Below, piece after piece: positions 44,889 through 52,663 of a DNA stretch of 64,000 nt. The position numbers and the translations under genes were made by a program. The number at the start of each line of letters is the position of its first letter. The first letter of the stretch is position 1. Where the stretch lies: assembly GCA_947644195.1 (NCBI GenBank), contig CANRZB010000013.1, positions 1 through 64,000 on the forward strand, given 5' to 3'. The notes under the pieces are model-generated. The model saw only the letters and a list, made by a program, of their open reading frames with translations. It ran no database searches and was not told the DNA's origin. Origin of the DNA: an uncultured Clostridium sp. GTDB lineage: Bacteria; Bacillota; Clostridia; Lachnospirales; Lachnospiraceae.

Positions 44889-45692
44889 TTATTTCTTTTC
44901 TGCAAATACATCATCAATATCACGGCCGGAGTAGCTTAATACACAGCGTCCATCCATAATAGCGCCCTCATCAATCTGGATCGTTTTTGCATTAATATCC
45001 CCTTTAATGACTGCGGTAGATTCCAAAACTACCAATCCATTGATATCAATGCTTCCTTTGATCGCTCCAGACACCCTTGCAGACTGCCCTGTCACATCAC
45101 CAATAATCACGGTATCCTCACTGATTGAGATATTTCCCTCACTGTTCAGAGAACCCTCTAAACGTGGTGTATCTAACTCAATATCTGCTGCAATGACGCT
45201 ACCCATCACTGCACCAGCCAGGGATACCTTACCTTTCGCTTCAATGTCACCATTGACCGTTCCAGCAACATTCAGATCACCATCCGATGTAATACCACCG
45301 TTAATAGTCGTACCACTGCTAATGATCGTCAGAGATCCATCTGCCTGTTTACTTTCCATATCCTCTGCCGCTTTCTCCGGCTTGTCTGCTTTCTTTTTCT
45401 TTCCTTCTTTCTTGGCAGACTTGTCTGCCTTTTCCGCATCCTCCTCTGCTTTCTTTGCAGCATCTTTCTCCGCAGATTCCTTTGCAGATTCTTCAATATT
45501 CTCAATTTCACTGAGCAGTGCATCCAGATCATCGTCCAGATCATCTGTTTCCTCGCCTAATGCTTTCTCCAGATCGGAATCCCCTGAACCGTCATCTGCA
45601 AAAATCTGACTCAATAGATCCTTATCTACATTTGCATCATCCAATCCATCCATCAATTCATCTTTAACATCATCATCTTTGAAAATTCCCAT
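44889..45692 (-). CDS. Bactofilin family protein with acidic/lysine-rich N-terminus
   Basis: A 267-residue bactofilin. The C-terminal part (about 120-255) is the polymer-forming beta-helix: repeated strands of the form TINGGITSDGDLNVAGTVNGDIEAKGKV, GNISISEDTVIIGDVTGQSA and GSIDINGLVVLESTAVIKGDI. Bactofilins assemble nucleotide-free filaments that organise cell-shape and wall enzymes. The first 115 residues are unusual: an Asp/Glu-rich stretch followed by a Lys/Ala/Glu-rich, probably disordered or coiled segment (KKAEEDAEKADKSAKKEGKK). Start ATG with AGAGGTAG. It has its own promoter and precedes pyrH by 88 nt. Confidence 0.88.
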   Translation of the reverse strand: MGIFKDDDVKDELMDGLDDANVDKDLLSQIFADDGSGDSDLEKALGEETDDLDDDLDALLSEIENIEESAKESAEKDAAKKAEEDAEKADKSAKKEGKKKKADKPEKAAEDMESKQADGSLTIISSGTTINGGITSDGDLNVAGTVNGDIEAKGKVSLAGAVMGSVIAADIELDTPRLEGSLNSEGNISISEDTVIIGDVTGQSARVSGAIKGSIDINGLVVLESTAVIKGDINAKTIQIDEGAIMDGRCVLSYSGRDIDDVFAEKK

Positions 45693-45785
45693 CGTCTACC
45701 TCTTTCATCATTAAAATACCGTACTGCCTGTCGGCAATACAAACTATAGTGTCTACTGCATAGGATTTCCACCCATACGTTTCTG

Positions 45786-45814
45786 ATTATAACACTAAAA
45801 CTTCTACTCGTCTA
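45786..45814 (-). promoter_or_regulatory. Sigma-A promoter of the bactofilin gene
   Basis: TAGACG (45814-45809) and perfect TATAAT (45791-45786) 17 nt apart on the minus strand. About 90 nt separate it from the start codon. It is back to back with the dtd promoter. Confidence 0.65.
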
Positions 45815-45854
45815 TAGTGCAAAGAATAAAAACTAGGGCAACAGCATTTACTGG

Positions 45855-45882
45855 TTGCCCAGGAATAAAAATGTGATACAAT
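45855..45882 (+). promoter_or_regulatory. Sigma-A promoter of dtd
   Basis: TTGCCC (45855-45860) and TACAAT (45877-45882), 16-nt spacer, plus strand. The -35 box lies in the right arm of a GGGCAAC/GTTGCCC hairpin (loop 11 nt), which could hide it or serve as an operator. Confidence 0.5.
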
Positions 45883-45923
45883 ACAACAAGGATTATCGTT
45901 CACAGCTATATAAGGAGGTTCTT

Positions 45924-46376
45924 ATGAAATTTGTGATTCAACGTGTCGATCAGGCGGCGGTTTCCGTCGACGACCAGGTCATCGGTTCCATCGGACAGGG
46001 ATTTGTCATCCTAGTCGGCGTCAGCAACACGGACACCCGGGAAATTGCTGACCGTATGCTAAAAAAAGCGCTGGGACTACGTATTTTTCCCGATGAGAAC
46101 GGCAAGACCAATCTCAGTTTAAACCAGGTGGGAGGCGAGCTCTTAATCATCTCCCAATTTACACTCTATGCCAACTGCCGTAAAGGAAACCGCCCATCCT
46201 TTACTGAAGCAGGAGGGGCGGAACTTGCCGAAGAGTTGTATCAGTACATTCTCACGCAGGCGAAAACACAATGCGACCGGGTGGAATCGGGAGAATTTGG
46301 CGCACACATGTCTGTCTCCCTGACCAATCATGGCCCGTTTACCATTATTCTGGATTCGGAGCAGATCCTGCACTAA
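45924..46376 (+). CDS. dtd: D-aminoacyl-tRNA deacylase
   Basis: A 150-residue DTD that hydrolyses D-aminoacyl-tRNA and Gly-tRNA-Ala, keeping D-amino acids (abundant in a wall-building cell) out of proteins. Conserved marks: MKFVIQRVDQAAVSVDDQVIGSIGQGFVILVGV, SQFTLYANCRKGNRPSF with the catalytic Thr in its usual place, and the NHGPFTIILDS ending with the cis-proline motif. The ATG at 45924 has AAGGAGG before it; an upstream extension to 45855 covers the promoter and is not coding. It is alone on the plus strand. Confidence 0.96.
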   Translation: MKFVIQRVDQAAVSVDDQVIGSIGQGFVILVGVSNTDTREIADRMLKKALGLRIFPDENGKTNLSLNQVGGELLIISQFTLYANCRKGNRPSFTEAGGAELAEELYQYILTQAKTQCDRVESGEFGAHMSVSLTNHGPFTIILDSEQILH

Positions 46377-46443
46377 CGCCGTTAGTGCCACAAATTGTTA
46401 TGAGATCAACTGCTTCCCGTTTCTTTTTGGCACCGCTTCCCGC

Positions 46444-47559
46444 TTATGGCTGGATATCACCGGTGCCAATAATAATCTGCGCATCTGCCCCTTCTGGCAC
46501 TTTGCCAGTATGCAGTTCTGCCTCGGAAAAGTAATCCAGAAATTCCTCTCCCTGACCATCCTCTTTGACCACGATTCTGGTTTTATCCAACTGAGGGGAG
46601 TAATTGCCAATCTCTCGAACCTCATATCCCCGTTTTTGGAACGTATCTTTCCACTTTGCCGCAACTCCGCTGGTCTCTGTGGAATTCAGAATAACAATCT
46701 TTTTCAAAACCGGTCCGGAAATATTGTCATCTGCCGTTTGGCTGCCACCGGCCACGGCATTTCCATCCACATTGCATTTTTCAAATATTTTTTCTGCTTT
46801 CTCCAGGTCAAAAATACGATTGCTGCCCTCCATGGCTGTTGGCAGGGCATAGTAGCGAATATTTTCCCGTTTTACACCCGCATATGCTTCTGCATAACTC
46901 TGCCTGTCCCTAGATCCCAGATTAGACTTGGTTTTTTTATGAATCTCTCCCAAATATTTTTTCATGGAATCCTTGTCGGTATAGGCGGACATTTCGGAAA
47001 GATATTCCTCCCGCAGAACCATGCCGTCCACCTTGCCTTTGCCCGATTTGACCTTTCCTGTGGTAAATCGCTTCAGGAAATCTGCTTTGGGAACCACCGT
47101 ATAATAAGAGATCGAAATCTCAAAATAATCTTCCAGAATCGTCATGCCGTAACCGTAGGCCTGATCATCGGTCTTAAAATAATCATGCAAGCGGGAAATC
47201 CTCATCATCTGGGGAACTTCCGGGCTGATCCGGTACAACTTCTGAAACAGTTCCCCGGACAGGGTAATCTGGCCAGCCACCGGAAGCGTCAAAAAACTCA
47301 GCTCCTGGTTCCTAGAATCAAACACTTCCAGGAGACAATAGGAAATCCGTTTCTTATCTTCATCCCAGACATAGATTAGATGTTTCGCCACCTCATCCCT
47401 GGTTGCTTCCGATGCTTTGCCCACTGCAGAGACATTTTTCTGCTGATAATAATACCGGGTTCCAAAGAAACCGCCCGCCGCACATACAAACATGCAGGCA
47501 ATGACCAGTAATGCCTTTAAGAATCCCACAATAAAAATATGAAACACCTGCTTGCCCAT
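46444..47559 (-). CDS. Membrane-anchored protein with C-terminal LytR_C domain
   Basis: A 371-residue protein. One transmembrane anchor (about 13-34). The middle, about 50-270, I do not recognise; it contains Lys-rich linkers and the phrase VWDEDKKRISYCLLEVFDSRNQE. The last 85 residues match LytR_C: KKIVILNSTETSGVAAKWKDTFQKRGYEVREIG and GADAQIIIGTGDI. In many LCP proteins this domain is fused to the ligase; here it is a separate chain encoded directly after one. The ATG shares one base with the LCP stop codon (TAATG), so they are translationally coupled. Probably envelope-located, partner of LCP. Confidence 0.75.
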   Translation of the reverse strand: MGKQVFHIFIVGFLKALLVIACMFVCAAGGFFGTRYYYQQKNVSAVGKASEATRDEVAKHLIYVWDEDKKRISYCLLEVFDSRNQELSFLTLPVAGQITLSGELFQKLYRISPEVPQMMRISRLHDYFKTDDQAYGYGMTILEDYFEISISYYTVVPKADFLKRFTTGKVKSGKGKVDGMVLREEYLSEMSAYTDKDSMKKYLGEIHKKTKSNLGSRDRQSYAEAYAGVKRENIRYYALPTAMEGSNRIFDLEKAEKIFEKCNVDGNAVAGGSQTADDNISGPVLKKIVILNSTETSGVAAKWKDTFQKRGYEVREIGNYSPQLDKTRIVVKEDGQGEEFLDYFSEAELHTGKVPEGADAQIIIGTGDIQP

Positions 47560-48557
47560 TACTTATCACCTTCTCTTTCCGATAATGCTTCCACTGCATC
47601 TTTGCCATTGTAATCAAAGAGGAATTCGTGTAACAGCCTTTTATTATCCTGCAGATCAATCTCTAACACATCACCATCCGTCGCAGAGGATCCATCCACA
47701 TAATGTCCCTCCACCGGAATCTGACAGGGATGTACCTCCGTCGTTCCCATCATGACGACCGACGTCGCATAGTTTAGTATCTCCTTATTACTGATATCTG
47801 TTGTAACATTAGGCAGAATAGCATCAATCACGCTCTGCCATTTGGACATTGGCATCGTCTTTATTTTGGCAAATACAGCACTCATCACCATACGCTGGCG
47901 TTCCGTCCGCCCCTGGTCATTATTGGTACCTTTGATATTCGCCACCTTTCGGACACGGCAATATCCCAGGGCCTGCGCCCCATTCATGGTATTCCAGCCC
48001 GCCTTGACATTACGGTTTTTCCTGCCGTTAATATAGTTCGTGGTATTGAGGTACTGTGCCTCCTCGGATGTCAGTTCGACTTCCACTCCACCAATTTCAT
48101 TCACCATGTCTTTGAACGCCTTAAAATCTACCTCGGCATAGCCATCCAGCCGGATTCCAAAATTCTGTGCAATGGTCTTGTACAATAATTCCGGTCCTCC
48201 ATAGGCATACGATGCATTAAATTTATGTTTGCCATGTCCAGGGATCTCCACATTCATATCACGCATCAAAGAAGTCAATTTGAGACATTTGTGGTTGTTA
48301 TCAATCGTGGCAATCATAGTGGTATCGCTTCGCCCATATTTTTCCGAGCCCAGTTCCGAACGGGAGTCGGATCCAATCAGCAAAATATTAATTACCCCAG
48401 TCTGTCCGGTTACCTCCAAATCCCCCAGATCGACATCGGACAGACTTTCCCCGGAAGCACGGTTCATCAGATCCAGGCTTTCACTGACCTTCCCCGCATA
48501 GCAGCCGCCTAAAGTACTTAGAATCAGCGCAATAATAAACAGAATTTTCTTAAACAT
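47559..48557 (-). CDS. LytR-CpsA-Psr (LCP) family wall glycopolymer ligase
   Basis: A 332-residue LCP protein. The N-terminal membrane segment (about 4-20) is followed by the LCP domain: INILLIGSDSRSELGSEKYGRSDTTMIATIDNNHKCLKLTSLMRDMNVEIPG with the Asp and Arg residues that bind Mg and polyprenyl phosphate, then KFNASYAYGGPELLYKTIAQNF and, near the end, the GTNNDQGRTERQRMV motif. LCP enzymes move teichoic acid-like or capsule polymers from lipid carriers to peptidoglycan. It is 17 nt downstream of the L,D-transpeptidase gene and overlaps the LytR_C gene by 1 nt, so three wall genes form a unit. No C-terminal LytR_C domain of its own. Confidence 0.94.
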   Translation of the reverse strand: MFKKILFIIALILSTLGGCYAGKVSESLDLMNRASGESLSDVDLGDLEVTGQTGVINILLIGSDSRSELGSEKYGRSDTTMIATIDNNHKCLKLTSLMRDMNVEIPGHGKHKFNASYAYGGPELLYKTIAQNFGIRLDGYAEVDFKAFKDMVNEIGGVEVELTSEEAQYLNTTNYINGRKNRNVKAGWNTMNGAQALGYCRVRKVANIKGTNNDQGRTERQRMVMSAVFAKIKTMPMSKWQSVIDAILPNVTTDISNKEILNYATSVVMMGTTEVHPCQIPVEGHYVDGSSATDGDVLEIDLQDNKRLLHEFLFDYNGKDAVEALSEREGDK

Positions 48558-48574
48558 CTTTTGTTATCCCCCTC

Positions 48575-50119
48575 TTAATGAATGAAGACTGCCTCCCGAT
48601 ATGGAACCATATCATAAATAATTGCGGCGTCTTCCACCGATAAATTGATACAGCCATGGGACCCCTTCGTCTTGTACAGATCTTTCGTCCAACGGGACCA
48701 AGGCTGCCAGGTCGCCGGATGAAAACCGGTCCCCGACCAGGTTACACGCACCCAGTTCTTAACCGGCGTCTTGTAATCCTCCCCTGTCAACGTATACTCC
48801 CGCTTGTGTTCTTTCACATAAAAGGCACCCAGCGGTGTTGTTCTTCCCTCCACCGGTCTTCCAGTAATACAACGGCAGGAGAACTTTACTTTTCCGTTTC
48901 GAAACACATAAACTTTCTGATGTTTCAGACACACCTCCGTATAGTTTCCCGTATCCCAGTCCACCGGGAAATAATCCTCCGCAGACTGCCCCTCTTTACG
49001 AAAATCCTTTTGAAAAGCCGTATAAGCATACTGCACCTTTCTTTTCAGGATCAGGGCTCCACGGTTTTCCTCCGAAGGATTGTCCAGGTAAGCATCGATG
49101 GCAGAATGGTCTATCTCAGCTTTTACCGCCTTTTTTGCCTGCTTTAATGTCTCCTCATAGTTTAACTGCCAGCCGTAATCTCCACCCCGGATCTCCACCG
49201 TCTTACCTGTGTGGGAAAGAATCTTACGATTTCTGCCCACAGTTTTATATTTCAAACAAAAGGATTCCACCCATTTCTGAACGGCGTTCTGATCAATCTT
49301 TACCACGCCGTTCTGATATCGAATCCACTGGGACATTTCTACCGGCGTGATTTGTTCCGTCACACCCTCTCCCATATTCCAGACGATATAACGTAGCGCC
49401 GCATAGTTACATGCCGCTAGTTCTTTCTGCAACGCCTCATCCGTGGAAACGACCTGAGGTGCTTTATAAATTCCAGGATACGTCAGCTCATCGGTCAAAT
49501 CCATCTCTGTTTTTGCCTGACATAAAATATGGTCCACAGCCTCAAGCAGATTGTCTAACACAATCTTATTGCCCCGCACTTCCTCAATCAACTCATACCT
49601 CTGGTTTTCCTCGGAAAACTGCACATGGGCAGAAACCGGCCGGACAATCTGATAACCGTCAGATCCTTTGACCAGCACAGAGTCCTGTAAAATTTTTTTC
49701 AGGCGATCTCTCTCATAGGATACCGTATATTCCACATCCTGATACGCATGCTTCTTGGGAATGATCTGTATATTTTCATGCTGTTTCTCAAAGAGCGCAT
49801 CGAATTCTGAACTGATCCCAAATTCATATTGGATATCTTCTCCTGCCACCGACAAGGACCCCTGATCCCGCCCCGTGATCTGTAGGATATAATTCTCGTG
49901 CATAGAGGTAATCGTCCGCTTGGATTCCTCTAATGTCTGCCCCGACAGATCCACATCATTGACGACAGTCCCCTGATACCAGCGGTTTCCATAATAAATT
50001 TTCTGGTATAAAAGATACGCGGCAATCGCTAATATGGAGACAATCAAGATCCCCGCCAAAGTATAAAATTTCCAAAGCCCTTTGTTACGTTCTTTCGTCT
50101 GTGCCTTATTTCTCTTCAT
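48575..50119 (-). CDS. L,D-transpeptidase (YkuD) with N-terminal peptidoglycan-binding domain
   Basis: A 514-residue enzyme. Short basic N-terminus and one transmembrane anchor (about 18-39). The middle carries a PG_binding_4 type domain and a tandem repeat of about 100 residues (DRDQ..., VDLSGQTLEESKRTI). The C-terminal YkuD domain (from about 390) has the catalytic SHGCINLS with Cys490 and an upstream His in the TGFHPATW region. L,D-transpeptidases make 3-3 cross-links and resist beta-lactams that target PBPs. It starts the LDT-LCP-LytR_C unit, 88 nt downstream of a diguanylate cyclase gene. Confidence 0.93.
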   Translation of the reverse strand: MKRNKAQTKERNKGLWKFYTLAGILIVSILAIAAYLLYQKIYYGNRWYQGTVVNDVDLSGQTLEESKRTITSMHENYILQITGRDQGSLSVAGEDIQYEFGISSEFDALFEKQHENIQIIPKKHAYQDVEYTVSYERDRLKKILQDSVLVKGSDGYQIVRPVSAHVQFSEENQRYELIEEVRGNKIVLDNLLEAVDHILCQAKTEMDLTDELTYPGIYKAPQVVSTDEALQKELAACNYAALRYIVWNMGEGVTEQITPVEMSQWIRYQNGVVKIDQNAVQKWVESFCLKYKTVGRNRKILSHTGKTVEIRGGDYGWQLNYEETLKQAKKAVKAEIDHSAIDAYLDNPSEENRGALILKRKVQYAYTAFQKDFRKEGQSAEDYFPVDWDTGNYTEVCLKHQKVYVFRNGKVKFSCRCITGRPVEGRTTPLGAFYVKEHKREYTLTGEDYKTPVKNWVRVTWSGTGFHPATWQPWSRWTKDLYKTKGSHGCINLSVEDAAIIYDMVPYREAVFIH

Positions 50120-50207
50120 AATAGAACATCATACCCCTTTTCCTCATAATATCCCAAACCCTGATTATTATAAGCCACTTTCCCAATGAAATCTATGTGT
50201 TTTTTTG

Positions 50208-51335
50208 TCAATTTTTTCCACAGCAGACCTGATTCTTCCCATGTCGTTTCCCATAGTACAGCCGTTCATCTGCCTCTCGAATCAACGCTGGAACCGTGGC
50301 ACCCACATGATATTGGGCGATTCCAATCGTAATGGAAACATGTATCTGAACTGCATCATTACAAACCGTCTCCTCCTCCACACTACAGCGGATAAATTCC
50401 GCAATCTGTCTGGCGTATTCCATACTCGTCCGTAGCAGAATCAGAAATTCCTCTCCTCCCCACCGGCAGATATAATCTGTCTCCCGAACGTTTTCTGAAA
50501 TCAAAGTGGAAACGGACTTTAAGACCCGATCCCCGAAATCATGCCCATAGGTATCATTCACCTTCTTGAAATCATCAATATCCACCATGAGCAGGCAGAA
50601 TGGTTTCTCTTGCGTCGCTTTGTTCAGCGCGGTCCGCAGATACTTATCCATACTGCGCCGGTTTAACAGGCCCGTCAACGGATCATAGTAGGCAATTTCT
50701 TCCAAGCGGTCATTTTTCCGTTCCGTCAGGCGCTGCATATAGCGCAGTTCCAAAGCAAATAACGTAGAAAAGGACACCAGCATCACAAATATCAAGGTGG
50801 TATTAAAATAATGAAAACAGGAAATTACCGTTTTTGGTATCCCGATGGAATACACCGGTGTGCTGTATCTGGCCGCCAGATCAACCGCAATATAGCAAAT
50901 GCCAACTCCCGTGGAAGTCAGTACGGGAATGGATACCCGCCTCTCCATGCCCGGCAATGTATAGGAAAGATAAAAGGAAGCCGGGATCAGTCCTACCGTA
51001 TAGAGCATAAATCCCCAGCTCCATCCAACAAACAGTGTTGCCATAGACGCATAAAACAAAATCTCGACAAACATAGTAATATAAATAGCCATATATTTTT
51101 CTTTCACAGACAGAACCATTGCCAGATAGATATAAAATACGGTAACCGCCAGATTATACCAAAACAGAGGCATAATATGAAGCCATCCCATCATAATGCC
51201 AAACAGCAGATGGACACCGGATACGCAGAATCCCAGAATCTTGAATTTCAGCCGGTTATCCATCAGGATACGGCCGCTTAAAACCAATTTTACTTTCTCT
51301 ATGATCCCCACCATACAAACCAACCAGCCTTTCAT
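50208..51335 (-). CDS. Membrane diguanylate cyclase (GGDEF)
   Basis: A 375-residue c-di-GMP synthase. The first 200 residues are about six membrane helices, no recognised sensor family. The C-terminal GGDEF domain begins AYYDPLTGLLNRRSMDKY, has DIDDFKKVNDTYGHDFGDRVL and the active-site GGEEF (293-297). The I-site R-x-x-D for product inhibition is RETD at 284-287, five residues before, so it should be feedback-inhibited. Start uncertain: 51335 has no clear ribosome binding site, and in-frame ATGs exist at 51314 and 51260. An HD-GYP c-di-GMP phosphodiesterase lies at 58767. Confidence 0.9.
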   Translation of the reverse strand: MKGWLVCMVGIIEKVKLVLSGRILMDNRLKFKILGFCVSGVHLLFGIMMGWLHIMPLFWYNLAVTVFYIYLAMVLSVKEKYMAIYITMFVEILFYASMATLFVGWSWGFMLYTVGLIPASFYLSYTLPGMERRVSIPVLTSTGVGICYIAVDLAARYSTPVYSIGIPKTVISCFHYFNTTLIFVMLVSFSTLFALELRYMQRLTERKNDRLEEIAYYDPLTGLLNRRSMDKYLRTALNKATQEKPFCLLMVDIDDFKKVNDTYGHDFGDRVLKSVSTLISENVRETDYICRWGGEEFLILLRTSMEYARQIAEFIRCSVEEETVCNDAVQIHVSITIGIAQYHVGATVPALIREADERLYYGKRHGKNQVCCGKN

Positions 51336-51364
51336 AGCTACGATATCTATTTAAACATGATTAG

Positions 51365-51411
51365 GACGGCACCAATGGATTCCCGACTAATGGGATTACA
51401 TTGGTGCCGTC
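51365..51411. repeat. Strong intergenic palindrome with GACGGCACCAATG arms
   Basis: Perfect 13-bp arms (51365-51377 and 51399-51411) around 21 nt that can pair further (TTCCC with GGGAT, partly). It lies 30 bp before the cyclase start, and no T-tract follows on either strand. The arms are G+C-rich against an A/T-rich surround. Not a plain terminator; could be a repeat element or an mRNA structure in the cyclase leader. Confidence 0.65.
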
Positions 51412-51465
51412 AGGTAATAGGTATATTTTACCACCTTTATCCTCCTGGTACAACAGGGTTTTCTC

Positions 51466-51496
51466 ACAAAAATGTGACAAAAAGGTTACATTTTTT
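51466..51496 (-). terminator. A/T-rich terminator of the PAQR gene
   Basis: Arms 51469-51478 and 51485-51494 (10 bp, one G-U) with a 6-nt loop and T runs on both sides (T5-6). About 100 nt after the PAQR gene stop on the minus strand. Weak stem, so moderately trusted. Confidence 0.5.
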
Positions 51497-51597
51497 ATGC
51501 TACCAGACGACAGGTGTATTATTAGTCCTAAAAGTGACACAGAAAAAGGTATCGGCAATCAGCAACACAAAAGAGGCGACTGATTTATTATATAAAA

Positions 51598-52272
51598 TTA
51601 ATAGACATAACCATACATCACAATAAAATGGCAGAAACTGCCTCCCATTACAAAAAGATGAAAAATCTCATGGTTTCCAAATCCCTCCGTGAGCTGATGA
51701 AAGATCGGAAGCTTTAGCGCATAGATCACACCGCCGATGGTATAGATTATGCCCCCCAGCAGCAACCACAGAAATCCCCGGAAAGGCATGGCATGAAGCA
51801 GCGGTACAAAGGCAATAATACAGGTCCATCCCATGGCAATGTATAGAACCGAGGATACCCATTTCGGACAGTAAACCCACAATGCCTTGAGCAGGATCCC
51901 GCCGACTGCCATTGTCCAAATCAGGCAAACTAACGGTATCCCCACACTCCCCGGTAGGGTAAGCAGGCAAATTGGTGTGTAGCTGCCGGCGATCAGTACG
52001 GAAATCATCATATGGTCAAATTTTTTCAAACGGCGATTTACTGTCTCCGAGATATCAAAACTGTGATACATCGTACTGGCTGTGTACAACAAAACCATAC
52101 TGGTCAAGTATACCATGGCGGAAAACTGCCGCAGCGGATTCTGCAAAAGCGCCGCCTTCCACAAAAGCGGAATTCCCCCTGCCATTGTCAGCATCAAACC
52201 AATAAAATGGGTAATCGCACTGCCCGGATCTTTTAATGTAAAATGTTTCCTTTGTATATTTTTCATCGACAT
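51598..52272 (-). CDS. PAQR/hemolysin-III family membrane protein (TrhA-like)
   Basis: A 224-residue protein with seven membrane helices of the PAQR/TrhA group. Hallmarks: KDPGSAITHFIGLMLTM near the N-terminus, the TMYHSFD motif with the His/Ser metal residues, and the C-terminal GNHEIFHLFVMGGSFCHFIVMY, whose three His are zinc ligands. TrhA affects membrane lipid homeostasis in bacteria; a hemolysin role is not established. The ATG at 52272 follows AAAGGATGCGTG. The upstream region contains the AACATATAA/TTATATGTT dyad at 52364. Confidence 0.9.
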   Translation of the reverse strand: MSMKNIQRKHFTLKDPGSAITHFIGLMLTMAGGIPLLWKAALLQNPLRQFSAMVYLTSMVLLYTASTMYHSFDISETVNRRLKKFDHMMISVLIAGSYTPICLLTLPGSVGIPLVCLIWTMAVGGILLKALWVYCPKWVSSVLYIAMGWTCIIAFVPLLHAMPFRGFLWLLLGGIIYTIGGVIYALKLPIFHQLTEGFGNHEIFHLFVMGGSFCHFIVMYGYVY

Positions 52273-52525
52273 CACGCATCCTTTCCCTAGTGGTAACCAT
52301 GTCGTTGCCTGAATGTCGCGGGCAAACAGAAATTAAAGAAATGGCATCCACAGTCAAACTAACAACATATAACCATATTATATGTTATTCATTATCTTTT
52401 TATGTAGTTTTAATTACTACTTCTTGTAATTTACCATAACCCATTCCGTTTGTCAACGCAAAAAAAAGAACAAAACGGAGCAACCAGGAAATGCTGCTGC
52501 ACAAAATTCAATCAATTGGGAACAT
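52273..52525. other. Intergenic region upstream of the PAQR gene
   Basis: About 250 bp, A/T-rich, containing the dyad at 52364-52386 and a TATAAT on the minus strand overlapping it. I see no further gene in it. The MATE terminator lies at 52526. Confidence 0.4.
52364..52386. promoter_or_regulatory. Dyad AACATATAA-N5-TTATATGTT, candidate operator of the PAQR gene
   Basis: Perfect 9-bp inverted repeat with a 5-nt spacer about 95 bp upstream of the PAQR ATG. On the minus strand a TATAAT (-10 like) lies within it, so a bound repressor would cover the promoter. No -35 is clear. The regulator is unknown. Confidence 0.45.
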
Positions 52526-52585
52526 AAAAAAACGATCCCTGTTTTTGATAGGAACCTACTATCGTTCCCCAAAAACAGAAATCGT
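52526..52585 (-). terminator. Intrinsic terminator of the MATE transporter gene
   Basis: Arms ACGATCCCTGTTTTTG (52532-52547) and its partner (52570-52585), two mismatches, plus an inner GATAG/CTATC stem; T7 follows on the minus strand. About 80 nt after the MATE stop. Confidence 0.75.
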
Positions 52586-52663
52586 CCATCACAGCAAAAA
52601 AATGTTTTTTCCTCTACCCTCTCTGACAAGTAGCATATTGGAATCCTTCTCCGGCCAGGATGC

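Noticed and set aside
46371-46387. CACTAAC-GCC-GTTAGTG hairpin at the end of dtd as a terminator.
   Set aside because: The stem is only 7 bp and no T-tract follows, so I did not list it as a terminator.
51361-51558. A 65-codon minus-strand frame through the palindrome.
   Set aside because: No ribosome binding site, and its sequence is a read-through of the palindrome arms and A/T-rich hairpin.
51336-51597. A c-di-GMP riboswitch in front of the diguanylate cyclase.
   Set aside because: I looked for the conserved c-di-GMP-I core with GACGCAAAGCCAC-like sequence on the minus strand and did not find it; only the palindrome and an A/T-rich hairpin are there.
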